A stretch of DNA of 50,249 nucleotides from Anaerolineae bacterium (GTDB lineage Bacteria > Chloroflexota > Anaerolineae > B4-G1 > SLSP01), in contig JAFGFI010000122.1 in assembly GCA_016931185.1 (NCBI GenBank), positions 1-50,249 of the forward strand, read 5' to 3'. The position numbers and the translations under genes were made by a program. The notes below the pieces were generated by a model. The model was given only the letters and a program-made list of their open reading frames with translations, ran no database searches and had not been told where the DNA came from. Within the stretch, counting starts at the first letter, position 1; each line of letters starts with the position of its first letter. Positions 32,890-41,985 of the stretch are shown piece by piece.

Positions 32890-34080
32890 ATGGAAACAAA
32901 TGATAATCTACTTCAGCAAAAGATTACTAGTTTAGAACGACTCATCAGTATCAGCCGGCAGTTAAATTCTACCCTGGAAATGCGCCCCTTGCTTCAAAAA
33001 ATTGTAGATATGGCGAAGGAACTCACGGATGCAGATGGCGCTTCTATTCTGCTGATGGATGAGGGGGAAGAAAAATTGTGGTTTGCGGCAGCAACCGGAC
33101 CTCAAGCTAATGTTTTAGAAATAGCCGAGGTTCCCCTTAAAAACAGCTTGGCAGGATGGGTAGTGAAACATCGCAAAATGACCATTGTCGAAGATGTACA
33201 ATCCGATCCTCGTCACTATGCTATCCATGCTATTGACCCTACACAGTCTCTCATTGCTGTCCCTATGCTCTTCGGCGACGACGTCATAGGGGTCGTTGAG
33301 GCCGTTACAACTAAAGATAGGCATCAATTCACGACCCAAGATATGAATACATTAGAGACGCTATCTAGTATTGCAGCCGTTGCCGTGCAAAACGCTCGAT
33401 TATTTGAGCAAAGTGATTGGGTTGCAGAAGTAGTTCACGAAATCCGCACGCCATTGACGGCTATCCTTTCTTACGCAGATTTGTTACTTCGTCCAGATAT
33501 GAATGACGAAATGCAAGAAAAATTTGTTACCATTATCCGCCAGGAAACCGAGCGGGTCAATGAACTTGCAACACAATTTCTGGATTTAGCCCGTTTAGAA
33601 TCTGGGCGTATTCAAATGGCAAAGGATCCGGTACAGCTTAACAATATCATCGCTCTTTCTATTAAGGTCATACAACCCATGGCAGATCAGAAAGGGCAAA
33701 AATTACTCGTGGAGATACCGCAGAATTTATCTCCCATTATGGGAGATGCGCAACGTATTCATCAAGTACTTTTAAATTTACTTAGCAATGCGGTTAAATA
33801 TTCAAACTCTGGGGATATTGTCACGCTCAGTGGACATCAAACAGACCGCGACGTCGTGTTAGCCGTATCTGATACAGGCCCCGGTATTCCCCAAAATCAA
33901 CTATCCAGGCTTTTCAAAAAGTTTTCGCGTCTTTCTAGTAGCGAACACAAAGCGACCGGCACCGGACTAGGCCTGGTAATCGCGCGGCAAATTGTTGAAG
34001 CTCATCATGGGAAAATATGGGTTGAAAGCGAGGTTGGTATAGGCAGTACATTCTATTTCTCATTACCTATTATAACTTAA
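32890..34080 (+). CDS. GAF-domain sensor histidine kinase
   Basis: 396 residues, soluble. One GAF domain (about 18-168), then HisKA with phosphoacceptor H183 in EVVHEIRTPLTAI. HATPase follows (about 285-393): LLNLLSNAVKYS, DTGPGIP, and GTGLGLVIARQIV. All catalytic boxes are intact. It is encoded directly after the receiver/ParA fusion, which suggests the pair forms one two-component system. The GAF ligand is unknown. Confidence 0.92.
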   Translation: METNDNLLQQKITSLERLISISRQLNSTLEMRPLLQKIVDMAKELTDADGASILLMDEGEEKLWFAAATGPQANVLEIAEVPLKNSLAGWVVKHRKMTIVEDVQSDPRHYAIHAIDPTQSLIAVPMLFGDDVIGVVEAVTTKDRHQFTTQDMNTLETLSSIAAVAVQNARLFEQSDWVAEVVHEIRTPLTAILSYADLLLRPDMNDEMQEKFVTIIRQETERVNELATQFLDLARLESGRIQMAKDPVQLNNIIALSIKVIQPMADQKGQKLLVEIPQNLSPIMGDAQRIHQVLLNLLSNAVKYSNSGDIVTLSGHQTDRDVVLAVSDTGPGIPQNQLSRLFKKFSRLSSSEHKATGTGLGLVIARQIVEAHHGKIWVESEVGIGSTFYFSLPIIT

Positions 34081-34120
34081 CCAGGGTTCAAGATTTTATC
34101 AGTCATTAGCTAATCTTAAC

Positions 34121-34148
34121 TTTACAAAACTCGGAACCATGATATGAT
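34121..34148 (+). promoter_or_regulatory. greA promoter
   Basis: TTTACA (34121-34126), 16-base spacer, TATGAT (34143-34148), each five of six to consensus. It predicts a leader of about 60 bases with a T-rich segment before the GGAGG site of greA. Confidence 0.6.
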
Positions 34149-34216
34149 TGGCTCGCCTGTGGGCGTCCTACGCTCTCGGGTTTTTATTTTATCTATGGGG
34201 TTTGGAGGAAAATTCT

Positions 34217-34687
34217 ATGAGCAAGCACCCAGTTTATCTAACCCCTGAAGGGTACGCTGCATTAGAACAGGATTTACAATATCAAAAAACAGTGCGCCGC
34301 CAGGAAGTCGCACTCAGATTGCACGCAGCACTTGAAGAGGGCGAACTTATTGAAAACGCCGAATTGGAAGAAGCACGGCGAGAACAGGCTTTCGTAGAAG
34401 GACGTATCCTGGAAATTGAAGAACAACTGCGCAATGCGGTCATTATCGAGAAGGGACAGAATAATGGCGTTGTGGCTTTGGGCTGTTATGTAACGATCCA
34501 GGAAGAGGGGTTTGATGATTCTGAAGAATATTACGTTGTCGGCTCAACCGAAGCCGCGCCAGCTCAGGGGAAAATTTCCAATGAATCTCCCATAGGCAAG
34601 GCCCTTATCGGAAAGCGAGTAGGTGAGAAGGCCAGGGTAAAGGCTCCAGATGGCGACATTATCTTCAAAATCCTAGCTATCCGTTAA
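34217..34687 (+). CDS. greA: Transcription elongation factor GreA
   Basis: 156 residues from the ATG at 34217 (GGAGG 9 bases upstream); an upstream TTG reading would cover the promoter. The N-terminal coiled coil (about 10-78) bears the tip GELIENAEL at 42-50, where the two catalytic acidic residues are E43 and E46; most GreA have Asp at the first. The C-terminal FKBP-like domain (about 82-156) includes NESPIGKALIGKRVGE. GreA enters the polymerase channel and rescues backtracked complexes by RNA cleavage. A classic terminator follows. Confidence 0.95.
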   Translation: MSKHPVYLTPEGYAALEQDLQYQKTVRRQEVALRLHAALEEGELIENAELEEARREQAFVEGRILEIEEQLRNAVIIEKGQNNGVVALGCYVTIQEEGFDDSEEYYVVGSTEAAPAQGKISNESPIGKALIGKRVGEKARVKAPDGDIIFKILAIR

Positions 34688-34709
34688 TCAGTGTTGATCC
34701 ATCAAGCTA

Positions 34710-34742
34710 CAAGCCCATACGGAGTGTATGGGCTTGTTTTAT
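34710..34742 (+). terminator. Intrinsic terminator of greA
   Basis: Perfect 11-bp stem (34710-34720 with 34726-34736), five-base loop, followed by TTTTATAA. It is 22 bases after the greA stop. Confidence 0.85.
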
Positions 34743-34785
34743 AAATCCGGTTGCAATTGAATAGTAAACCGTAAGGAAGTGATGT

Positions 34786-36294
34786 ATGGAATTAAATGAA
34801 CTCGAACAACAAAGGGTAGAAAAACTCAAAAAACTTCAAGATGCTGGTATGACGCCCTATCCACACCGGACGCACCGCACGCACACGACGCAAGCAGCTA
34901 TTGCGCTTTACGAAACAACAGAAGTAGCTGCTGACCAGGAAGTATCTGTCACCGTCGCAGGACGATTGGTGAGTATTCGTATTATGGGTAAGGTCGCCTT
35001 TGCACATATTGAAGACGAAGTGGGGCGAATCCAACTTTTTCTACGTCATAATGAGTTAGAAGATGAAGCCTATACTTTATTCAAAACAACATTCGACCTG
35101 GGTGATTTTATAGAAGCTACCGGGGTGTTAATGTGTACCCGCACAGGGGAAATCAGCGTGCGGGTACTCCAATTTCGGATGCTCTCTAAAGCTATTACCC
35201 CACTCCCCATTCCGAAAGAGTTCACGGACGAGGAAGGAAATGTCATCCGGCGTGGGGCATTTGCTGATGTAGAAGAACGTTACCGCCAACGTTATGCGGA
35301 CCTGGCTGTTAATCCACATACGCGTGAAACTTTCCGTATCCGGTCCCGGATGATTAGCGCCTTGCGAAGCTGGCTGGATACTCACGATTATCTGGAAGTG
35401 GAAACACCGGTGCTACAATCCATTTACGGAGGAGCGGCAGCCGAACCTTTCACAACTTATCACAATCAACTTAAACAACACTTATATCTGCGCATTTCTT
35501 TTGAACTTTATCTTAAACGGCTTTTGGTCGGAATGTATGAGCGTGTATACGAAATTGGACGCGACTTTCGCAATGAGGGAGTTTCCTACAAACACAATCC
35601 TGAATTCACACAACTGGAACTCTATTGTGCCTACGCCGACCTTTATGGAATGATGGAAACTGCGGAACAAATGATTGCCTATACCGCGCAACACGTGTTA
35701 AACACACAAACTGTTACCTTCCAAACCAACGAGATCGATCTTTCTCCTCCCTGGCAACGGATCTCGTTACGCGATGCCATTAAAAAGGGAACAGGAATTG
35801 ACTATGTGGCCTATCCTGAACCTGATACATTGCGCGCGGAAATGCATCGTCGTGGATTTGAAGCAGCGACAGATGCAACCTGGGGGCACTTAGTGGATAA
35901 TCTGCTTTCTGAAATTGAGCCTTCTCTTATCCAACCCACATTTATCCACAACTATCCGGTTGAGATTTCTCCCTTGGCAAAACAAAGGGTTGAAGATCCA
36001 ACGCACGTCGAGCGGTTTGAGCTATTTATTGGTGGAATAGAAATAGCCAATGCGTTCACAGAGTTGAACGATCCGTTTGAACAAGAACAACGTTTTTTAC
36101 AACAGGGACGTGCAAAAGATGCGGGGGATAATGAAAGCCACCCTATGGATGAAGATTACCTGAGAGCGATGAAATATGGGATGCCCCCCAATGGGGGATT
36201 AGGTATGGGAGTTGATCGTCTGGCTATGTTATTTACTGATCATCACACTATTCGCGATGTTCTCCTATACCCGCACTTGCGCCCGCGGGAATAA
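34786..36294 (+). CDS. lysS: Lysyl-tRNA synthetase, class II
   Basis: 502 residues, the normal length. N-terminal OB-fold anticodon-binding domain (about 50-160). Class II catalytic domain: motif 1 near 180-215 (FRIRSRMISALRSWL), motif 2 GRDFRNEGVSYKHNPEFTQ near 260-278, and motif 3 GLGMGVDRLAMLF near 475-487. It charges tRNA-Lys with lysine. AAGGAAGTGATGT precedes the ATG. No T-box or other leader structure is visible. The residues lining the lysine pocket look conserved by eye. Confidence 0.96.
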   Translation: MELNELEQQRVEKLKKLQDAGMTPYPHRTHRTHTTQAAIALYETTEVAADQEVSVTVAGRLVSIRIMGKVAFAHIEDEVGRIQLFLRHNELEDEAYTLFKTTFDLGDFIEATGVLMCTRTGEISVRVLQFRMLSKAITPLPIPKEFTDEEGNVIRRGAFADVEERYRQRYADLAVNPHTRETFRIRSRMISALRSWLDTHDYLEVETPVLQSIYGGAAAEPFTTYHNQLKQHLYLRISFELYLKRLLVGMYERVYEIGRDFRNEGVSYKHNPEFTQLELYCAYADLYGMMETAEQMIAYTAQHVLNTQTVTFQTNEIDLSPPWQRISLRDAIKKGTGIDYVAYPEPDTLRAEMHRRGFEAATDATWGHLVDNLLSEIEPSLIQPTFIHNYPVEISPLAKQRVEDPTHVERFELFIGGIEIANAFTELNDPFEQEQRFLQQGRAKDAGDNESHPMDEDYLRAMKYGMPPNGGLGMGVDRLAMLFTDHHTIRDVLLYPHLRPRE

Positions 36295-36310
36295 TGAACC
36301 TTGTCAAAGC

Positions 36311-36349
36311 GCTTTTTCACTTTCGGACATAGCCCGAAAGTGAAAAAGC
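36311..36349. terminator. Bidirectional terminator, lysS and HD gene
   Basis: Perfect 16-bp stem (36311-36326 with 36334-36349), seven-base loop, lying 16 bases after the lysS stop and 9 bases before the end of the convergent HD-domain gene. The T-run of the left arm and A-run of the right arm are part of the stem. Confidence 0.75.
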
Positions 36350-36357
36350 ATACTTAG

Positions 36358-36990
36358 TTACAACTCTCCTCGCACCTCGGCATCTAAGCGACGATAAAAA
36401 TCTTCCATATACCGGTGCCTTGCAGCCGCAATTTTTCGTCCTTCGCTAGTATATAGACGCTCTTTAAGTCGAGAAAGTTTAACCACAAATTCATGAACTG
36501 GGGTATGGCTGTCGTCCCCCTGTGCTTCCCAGTGTGACAGGTCAATATCATCCAGGGCGGCCCAAAGGCGTTGATTATGTGCACCACCATAGGCGAAAGC
36601 TCGGGCAATACCCACTGCGCCAATGGCGTCCAACTTATCTGCGTCAAAAAGCACTTGTGCTTCCAGAGTTTGAGGCGCAGGTGCAGTGCGAAAACGGTGC
36701 GCAGCCACTGCATGAACCACAGACGCTACCCAAGTTGCTTCAAACCCCTCAGACTCCAAAAGCATCTGTACGCGTTCAGCGGCGACTGCCGCGTGGTCTA
36801 AGTTCTTTATCTCAGCTTCTGCTCTTCCCCAATCATGGAACAAAGTTGCTGCACGCACAGTCTCCATATCAGCGCCTTCAGCACGCGCGATACGCTCAGC
36901 AAGCGTCAATACCCGCAAAATATGGTCAAAGTCATGAACACTATCCGCAGATTGATATAGTTGACGCGCAAATTCGATAGATAAAACCAT
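36358..36990 (-). CDS. HD-domain metal-dependent phosphohydrolase
   Basis: 210 residues from the ATG at 36990 (GGAGG 6 bases upstream). HD fold: H23 in HDFDHILRV, H52-D53 in FHDWG, H93 in VVHAV and D116/D118 in LFDADKLDAIG, which together form the metal site. The order and length match the YpgQ/YedJ-like group, some of which hydrolyse nucleotides. The upstream peptidase gene's terminator sits directly before the ribosome site, so expression would depend on read-through or an unseen promoter. Substrate unknown. Confidence 0.88.
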   Translation of the reverse strand: MVLSIEFARQLYQSADSVHDFDHILRVLTLAERIARAEGADMETVRAATLFHDWGRAEAEIKNLDHAAVAAERVQMLLESEGFEATWVASVVHAVAAHRFRTAPAPQTLEAQVLFDADKLDAIGAVGIARAFAYGGAHNQRLWAALDDIDLSHWEAQGDDSHTPVHEFVVKLSRLKERLYTSEGRKIAAARHRYMEDFYRRLDAEVRGEL

Positions 36991-37010
36991 GAAAATCCTC
37001 CTATCAATAA

Positions 37011-37036
37011 AAAAGCGAGCCATCAGGCTCGCTTTT
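37011..37036 (-). terminator. Intrinsic terminator between peptidase and HD gene
   Basis: An 11-bp stem (37036-37026 with 37021-37011 on the minus strand), four-base loop, followed by a T-run. It lies about 18 bases past the stop of the LysM/M23 gene and about 8 bases before the GGAGG of the HD gene. It could partly attenuate expression of the HD gene. Confidence 0.8.
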
Positions 37037-37053
37037 ATCAACTTAATTCCCGA

Positions 37054-38199
37054 TCAAGGCAAATAGATTAACGGATTTGTTGGGTATCCGTCATAACGAA
37101 TTTCAAAATGGAGATGCGGGCCAGTCGAATTTCCCGTGCTCCCCATTGCAGCAATGACCTCTCCCGCCTGTACCTCGGCGCCTTCAAAAACAAAGATATT
37201 ACTTAGGTGCGCATAATAAGTTTTATACCCATTGGCGTGATCTACAACTACTAAATAACCGTAGCCAATATCAGTCCACCCGGCAAAACTTACATATCCG
37301 TCATCTGCTGCAAAAATCGCCGTTCCCACATCAGAACCGATATCAATAGCACGATGTCCATACCAATACCCTTGCGTGAGTACGCCTGAAGCAGGCCATC
37401 TAAAATAACCTGAACCTGCCACATCGACCGGTGTTGTTCCCTCGTAAGTGGTGACTTCACGAGTCGTATAAGGTTTAGTACCACCGGGAACAATTAACTT
37501 CTGTTCGACTACCAAGTCCCCATTTTCTGCAATAGTATTAAAGGAACATGCAATAATAGACTCTACACTCACATTATAAGTTTCAGCCAAAGATTCCAAT
37601 GTATCCCCGGCTTCAACTGTATGATAGACGCCATCAATAGGCAAAATCGTCAAAACCTGTCCCACGCGCAAAAGGTCAGGTGCCTTTTCTATCTCAGGGT
37701 TGGACCACATCAGCGTGGTGGGTAATATTCCAAATATCTCAGCGATGCTTTCAGCCGTATCACCGGGCTGCACGACATAAGTAAGAATTTCTAAGCGAGG
37801 ACGTTCAGGAATAACTGTATGAGGCTGAGCAACGCGTACAATTTGTGCCTGGGAAGAAGGGCGTGAGCGCGGGCGCGCCTTTAAAACTGCCGAGGACGTA
37901 CTTAGACTTTGGACTAGGCCTCCAGAAAGCGCACTATTACTGGCCTCAGAGGCCCGCACCGACATATCCCACTGCAAACTCCCAAAAACAACCAACAATA
38001 TCAGCGTTAATGCCAGAGCTGCATGAGAAGTTAACCGGCCTAATAAGGGTCGCAGTCCTATCTGATCATCGTGCCAACGCCAAATCCACGCGGCCACTCG
38101 CGCTAAGCCATGAATGACAGGGTGTCCACGCCAGGTAAAATCGTCTTGTAATTCCATAGTTTCCGAAGATGCTGTGGCCCCACAGGACGCGGGACTCAT
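37054..38199 (-). CDS. Membrane-anchored LysM/M23 peptidoglycan endopeptidase (copy 2)
   Basis: 381 residues. A cytosolic tail with Trp-rich segment, one membrane span (about 58-75), two LysM domains (about 140-187 and 191-238), then an M23 (LytM-type) zinc peptidase with H282, D286, H331 and H362-L-H364 all present. LysM binds glycan and M23 cuts peptide cross-links, so it should act on the cell wall outside the membrane. The ATG overlaps the stop of its paralogue (TAATG), and no ribosome site precedes it, which points to translational coupling. A later ATG at 38157 is less likely. Confidence 0.9.
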   Translation of the reverse strand: MSPASCGATASSETMELQDDFTWRGHPVIHGLARVAAWIWRWHDDQIGLRPLLGRLTSHAALALTLILLVVFGSLQWDMSVRASEASNSALSGGLVQSLSTSSAVLKARPRSRPSSQAQIVRVAQPHTVIPERPRLEILTYVVQPGDTAESIAEIFGILPTTLMWSNPEIEKAPDLLRVGQVLTILPIDGVYHTVEAGDTLESLAETYNVSVESIIACSFNTIAENGDLVVEQKLIVPGGTKPYTTREVTTYEGTTPVDVAGSGYFRWPASGVLTQGYWYGHRAIDIGSDVGTAIFAADDGYVSFAGWTDIGYGYLVVVDHANGYKTYYAHLSNIFVFEGAEVQAGEVIAAMGSTGNSTGPHLHFEIRYDGYPTNPLIYLP

Positions 38200-39404
38200 T
38201 ACTCGTATAGTCTTGGATTTTGAGGGACACCATATAGACGAATCTCATAGTGCAAATGCGGCCCCGTTGACCATCCTGTCGAGCCACAATATCCTATAAG
38301 TTGTCCCTGATAAACAGGCTGTCCACATGCGACGGCAATAGAACTAAAGTGTGCATAATAAGTTTGATACCCATTGCCATGTTCAATCCGCACGTGGTTA
38401 CCGTACCCCGCTGCCCATCCAGCATAAACGATGACGCCATTATCAGCGGCATAAATGGGGTCTCCTAAATTACAGGCGTAATCTAACCCAATGTGTCCAG
38501 GATTTCGAGGGTCGGCAAAATACCAACCAGAAACCGCAGTAGAGCCTGTAGGCCAAACAAACCAGCCCATTGCACCTGGACCACTTACACTTACATTACC
38601 ACACGTGCCCCAACTCGTAGCTGCCGTAGTAACGCCAGGGGCTGTTGGGTCAGAGGAGGGAGGATCTAAGTCTATATCCTCACCTATCCCACCAGGAATA
38701 ATCAACTGCATACCTTCTAACAAGGGTACACCCGATTCAATTCCATTCCATTCATTATACAATACAGATGCATCGACCTGATACTGCTCTGCGATATATT
38801 CCACAGTCTCGCCCGACATAACAGTGTGATAAGCGCCATCAACGGGGGGAATAGACAACGTTAACCCAGGTTGAATCAACCATGGTGCGCCTTGTAATGC
38901 TTCCATATTTGACCAGATAATGGTAAAGGGGGAAAAACCAAATTGAGCAGCAATACTTGATATACTATCCCCAGACTGTACAGTATACGTAATAACCCCT
39001 AACCGCACGCGTTCAGGGATCTCCGTATGTGGAGAGGCTTGACGAAAAACAGCACGATACATCTGGGATGTTGACTGCCATGTGTATATGCCGCCTGCCC
39101 TTGACACCACTGTTGAGGTTGTCACAGGCTCAGCCGCAGCACGTTGAGAAGAAGATTGCGATACCTCGGCTGAACTAATAGGTGTCAGGGTTATGTGCCC
39201 CATAGTCCCGACCAGGATCGCCAATACCATGATCGAAACATGGGCACTATATCGCCCTACAAAAGCTACCACCGTATGGCGATCATTACCCCATCGCCAT
39301 ACAAGTGCCGCCACTCTAGCGATAACGCGCCCAAATATTTGGGACAGTGTCCACGTCGACTCTTCTAAGTCCGTATCGTGTAAGCTATCTATTTGTTTGT
39401 TCAT
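38199..39404 (-). CDS. Membrane-anchored LysM/M23 peptidoglycan endopeptidase (copy 1)
   Basis: 401 residues with the same plan as the next gene: cytosolic tail, membrane span (about 53-72), two LysM domains (about 137-187, 191-238), M23 peptidase with H304, D308, H352 and H383-L-H385. The metal ligands are intact. Four Cys (C268, C311, C360, C373) in the peptidase part are not shared with the paralogue and may form disulfides. The pair looks like an old tandem duplication. Its own promoter lies about 45 bases upstream. Confidence 0.9.
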   Translation of the reverse strand: MNKQIDSLHDTDLEESTWTLSQIFGRVIARVAALVWRWGNDRHTVVAFVGRYSAHVSIMVLAILVGTMGHITLTPISSAEVSQSSSQRAAAEPVTTSTVVSRAGGIYTWQSTSQMYRAVFRQASPHTEIPERVRLGVITYTVQSGDSISSIAAQFGFSPFTIIWSNMEALQGAPWLIQPGLTLSIPPVDGAYHTVMSGETVEYIAEQYQVDASVLYNEWNGIESGVPLLEGMQLIIPGGIGEDIDLDPPSSDPTAPGVTTAATSWGTCGNVSVSGPGAMGWFVWPTGSTAVSGWYFADPRNPGHIGLDYACNLGDPIYAADNGVIVYAGWAAGYGNHVRIEHGNGYQTYYAHFSSIAVACGQPVYQGQLIGYCGSTGWSTGPHLHYEIRLYGVPQNPRLYE

Positions 39405-39446
39405 AGGCTAGGCCTTGATGCAGCGTCGTTGACGCTCACGAAAAGC

Positions 39447-39475
39447 ATTATAGCATATAATTTCCTAGACCGCAA
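39447..39475 (-). promoter_or_regulatory. Promoter of the two peptidase genes
   Basis: On the minus strand TTGCGG (39475-39470), a 17-base spacer and TATAAT (39452-39447). A 6-bp hairpin (39422-39427 with 39431-39436) lies in the leader. It gives the M23 genes independent expression from the kinase gene upstream. Confidence 0.55.
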
Positions 39476-39578
39476 CTGGACAACCTGACGATTATCTTAC
39501 GAATGGTACTTTTTTAACCTATAAGCGTCAATATTTCTGACCATAGTAAACCACGTGGCAACTTGAGTTAATAGCTCT

Positions 39579-41450
39579 TTACGGTTCTGAAGTGGATGTA
39601 GATGATGGGGAAACCAAAAGTGTGGGTGAAGCTGTCGGCGTAGGAGAAACAAGAAGCGTGGGCGTGAAAGAGGCGGGAGGCAATGGCGTAAGTGTGAAAG
39701 TGGGTTGGGGTGTCTCATCAGGCGTAACCGTAGGGTTACCGGTGGAAGTGGGTGTAACATCAGGATTAGGAAGTAGAGTGGGCGTTACACTGGTTAAGAT
39801 TGGCGTAGGGGAAGAAGTAGAAGGCAGGAATGTAGGTGTGGACAAAGTAGATGTAATGATAGGCGTGGAAATGGAAGGGGTGGCAGTCACTACTAAAACA
39901 GTTGGGGTAGCAGTGGATATCCCTGTAGGGGTGGCTGCAGTTGTCGGTGTAGCCGGCAGAATGGAGGGTGTCAGAGTGACTACGATAGGAGTTGGGGGTG
40001 CAGGTAAGTAAAGCAACTGTCCTACTCTGATAGTAGTGTCAGGCAAACAATTATACCGGATAATGTCGGCCACAGTAGTACTGTAACGGGTGGCCAGGCT
40101 AGAAAGCGTATCTCCTGCACGCACGATATAACGGGTCCAGTTAATAGGTGCAGCAATCGTGCAGGGCGTTAGGGTGGCAACAGGCGTGTCAGAGGGTGTA
40201 AACAAAGGGGTATTTGAGGGCGCAGAAGTAAGCATAGGGGTGGGGGAATATGTGGGAGCTAAAGTGTTAGGGAGTGTAGAGGCCAGGGTACTAGAAGGCA
40301 TAGAAGCACTGGGGCTGGATGCTATAGAGGTTGAGGTTATGAGAGATACGGCAGTAGGGGTAGGGTTTGTTGCCGTAAAAGACGAGAGCATCATACTACC
40401 GCCAATAAAGGTGGCGAGCAAAGCCAATGCAATCAACACTAGTACGGGAACTTTGAAAGATGTACTGGATGGGCCGGCAGCGTTGGATGGAGACGCAGAT
40501 GACTCCGCCCACTTATTATCTGGATAGGGCAATTGTTCAAAGAGGAGATGACTTAATGCGGGCGCATCCTCAACGTAAGCTTGCAATTCCTCCAACATCT
40601 CGCCTGCATGTGCGTAACGTTTTTGCGGATCTTTTTCTAACGCCCTGGAAATGATCTTAATCAGCGCGTGGGGGACATCCTTTTCTCGCAATGGGCGAAT
40701 TAAGGGTGTTCCAGTACGAATGAGAGCTTTGTTCTTTTCATATATTTCTTGAGTGAATTCTCCTTCAAAATCCAAGTAGTAGCGACCCGTAAGGATATGG
40801 TAGAAAAGCGCGCCCAGGGCATATACATCTAAGCGAGGATCATTACACTTACCTTCCAATTGCTCAGGCGCCATATAAGCAATTGTGCCCGCGCCGGTCA
40901 TTCCCCCGCCGAGCGTTTCTACCATGCCGGGGATGGGAGGAATATAGGCGATGCCAAAATCGGTAATTTTGACCTGGTTATGTTGATCGAAGAGGATATT
41001 GCCCGGCTTCAAGTCACAATGAACAACCGCACCACGTCCATTTTTATCAAGAAAAGCCGTGTGTGCGTAAGTGACACCTTCGCTAATTTGGAGCATCACA
41101 TCTAAAGCCTGATCCAGCGGAAAATACCCCGTTTCACGCAGTCGTTGATCCAGTGTATCAACCAAGAATGGCATCACCAGGTAAAGGGTATCATTAGCCC
41201 AAAATAGATCGTAAATCTCAATAATGTGTGCGTGCTGTAAACGGCGCGTGATCCGGGCTTCACGTTTAAAACGTTTGAACATCGCATCTTCGCTGCCACC
41301 ATAGACCAGGGGATTGAATTCTTTGATAGCAACTTCACTTTTCAGCCATTGATCATAAGCCCGATATACGATACTAAACGTGCCGAGATCATCAAGGATA
41401 TTTCTGATCTCGTAACGGTTCTGTAGGAGTTTGCCAACTTTGAGCGTCAT
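39579..41450 (-). CDS. Ser/Thr protein kinase with extracellular LysM domain
   Basis: 623 residues. Kinase domain at about 13-290: invariant K43 in VAIK, E64, catalytic loop HCDLKPGN (144-151, HCD instead of HRD), D164FG, and APEQ at 195-198. The Gly loop is degenerate (DDLGTFSIVY). A membrane span lies at 334-355, then a Ser/Thr/Pro stalk, one LysM domain (440-483, RYIVRAGDTLSSLATRY) and a long Thr/Pro/Ser tail to the end. In most bacterial wall-sensing kinases PASTA repeats take the place of LysM. It lies beside two LysM peptidases, which suggests control of wall growth. It is probably expressed with the upstream signalling genes. Confidence 0.9.
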   Translation of the reverse strand: MTLKVGKLLQNRYEIRNILDDLGTFSIVYRAYDQWLKSEVAIKEFNPLVYGGSEDAMFKRFKREARITRRLQHAHIIEIYDLFWANDTLYLVMPFLVDTLDQRLRETGYFPLDQALDVMLQISEGVTYAHTAFLDKNGRGAVVHCDLKPGNILFDQHNQVKITDFGIAYIPPIPGMVETLGGGMTGAGTIAYMAPEQLEGKCNDPRLDVYALGALFYHILTGRYYLDFEGEFTQEIYEKNKALIRTGTPLIRPLREKDVPHALIKIISRALEKDPQKRYAHAGEMLEELQAYVEDAPALSHLLFEQLPYPDNKWAESSASPSNAAGPSSTSFKVPVLVLIALALLATFIGGSMMLSSFTATNPTPTAVSLITSTSIASSPSASMPSSTLASTLPNTLAPTYSPTPMLTSAPSNTPLFTPSDTPVATLTPCTIAAPINWTRYIVRAGDTLSSLATRYSTTVADIIRYNCLPDTTIRVGQLLYLPAPPTPIVVTLTPSILPATPTTAATPTGISTATPTVLVVTATPSISTPIITSTLSTPTFLPSTSSPTPILTSVTPTLLPNPDVTPTSTGNPTVTPDETPQPTFTLTPLPPASFTPTLLVSPTPTASPTLLVSPSSTSTSEP

Positions 41451-41538
41451 TTTTTTTCTCTATTAAAACGAATAAGCCCACTTTGGAAAGTCTGACTACC
41501 TAGAGTATAGGGCAAATTAGAAATTTTTGCAAAAACTG

Positions 41539-41976
41539 TTATACAGATGAAGTCCAGATATATACGACCATTAATAAGATAATGGGCACAAAAGCTGACA
41601 CGATACCCCAATAAACCACCGGGTGGTATATCCAGGCTCCAGTAGCAATAGTACCGTAAACGAAGACAAAGCCCGAATAAGCCGTCGCAGTCAATGTGAT
41701 GGTTCCCAGTCCTCGCCACCATGGAGCCTGAGTGAAATACCCGTATACAAAAAGTAAAGCTAGTACAATGTTGACCGCATCCGCCACGCCAGTAGCAATG
41801 AGAAAAGAGCGCGCCTGCACGCTCCATCCGCCGGGTGGTGGCGGCGCAGGAAAGCCAATTTCCCCGACGCGCACCAATTGCAAACCCGCCCAAGCCAGGA
41901 TGCATAGATGCACGATTTCTAATACACCGTAGTAGGCAATAAGAAATGTTACCAGTCGCTTGTTTTTATGATACAC
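41539..41976 (-). CDS. Four-helix membrane protein, unknown
   Basis: 145 residues, start GTG at 41976 behind GAGG (8 bases), chosen because no ATG fits better. Four predicted spans (near 10-30, 55-78, 85-108, 115-140) with a Pro/Gly-rich loop (FPAPPPPGGW). I do not recognise a family. It follows the NACHT gene by nine bases and precedes the LysM kinase gene by 88 bases. A small membrane partner next to a NACHT protein could be an effector or anchor, but this is conjecture. Confidence 0.65.
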   Translation of the reverse strand: MYHKNKRLVTFLIAYYGVLEIVHLCILAWAGLQLVRVGEIGFPAPPPPGGWSVQARSFLIATGVADAVNIVLALLFVYGYFTQAPWWRGLGTITLTATAYSGFVFVYGTIATGAWIYHPVVYWGIVSAFVPIILLMVVYIWTSSV

Positions 41977-41985
41977 GTATAAACC

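Noticed and set aside
34737..34786. T-box or lysine riboswitch before lysS
   Set aside because: Only about 45 bases separate the greA terminator and the lysS start; too short, and no conserved riboswitch core is present.
39592..40011. Plus-strand frame with Val/Gly repeats
   Set aside because: It is the antisense of the Thr/Pro tail of the LysM kinase; the repeat is caused by the ACN/CCN codons on the other strand.
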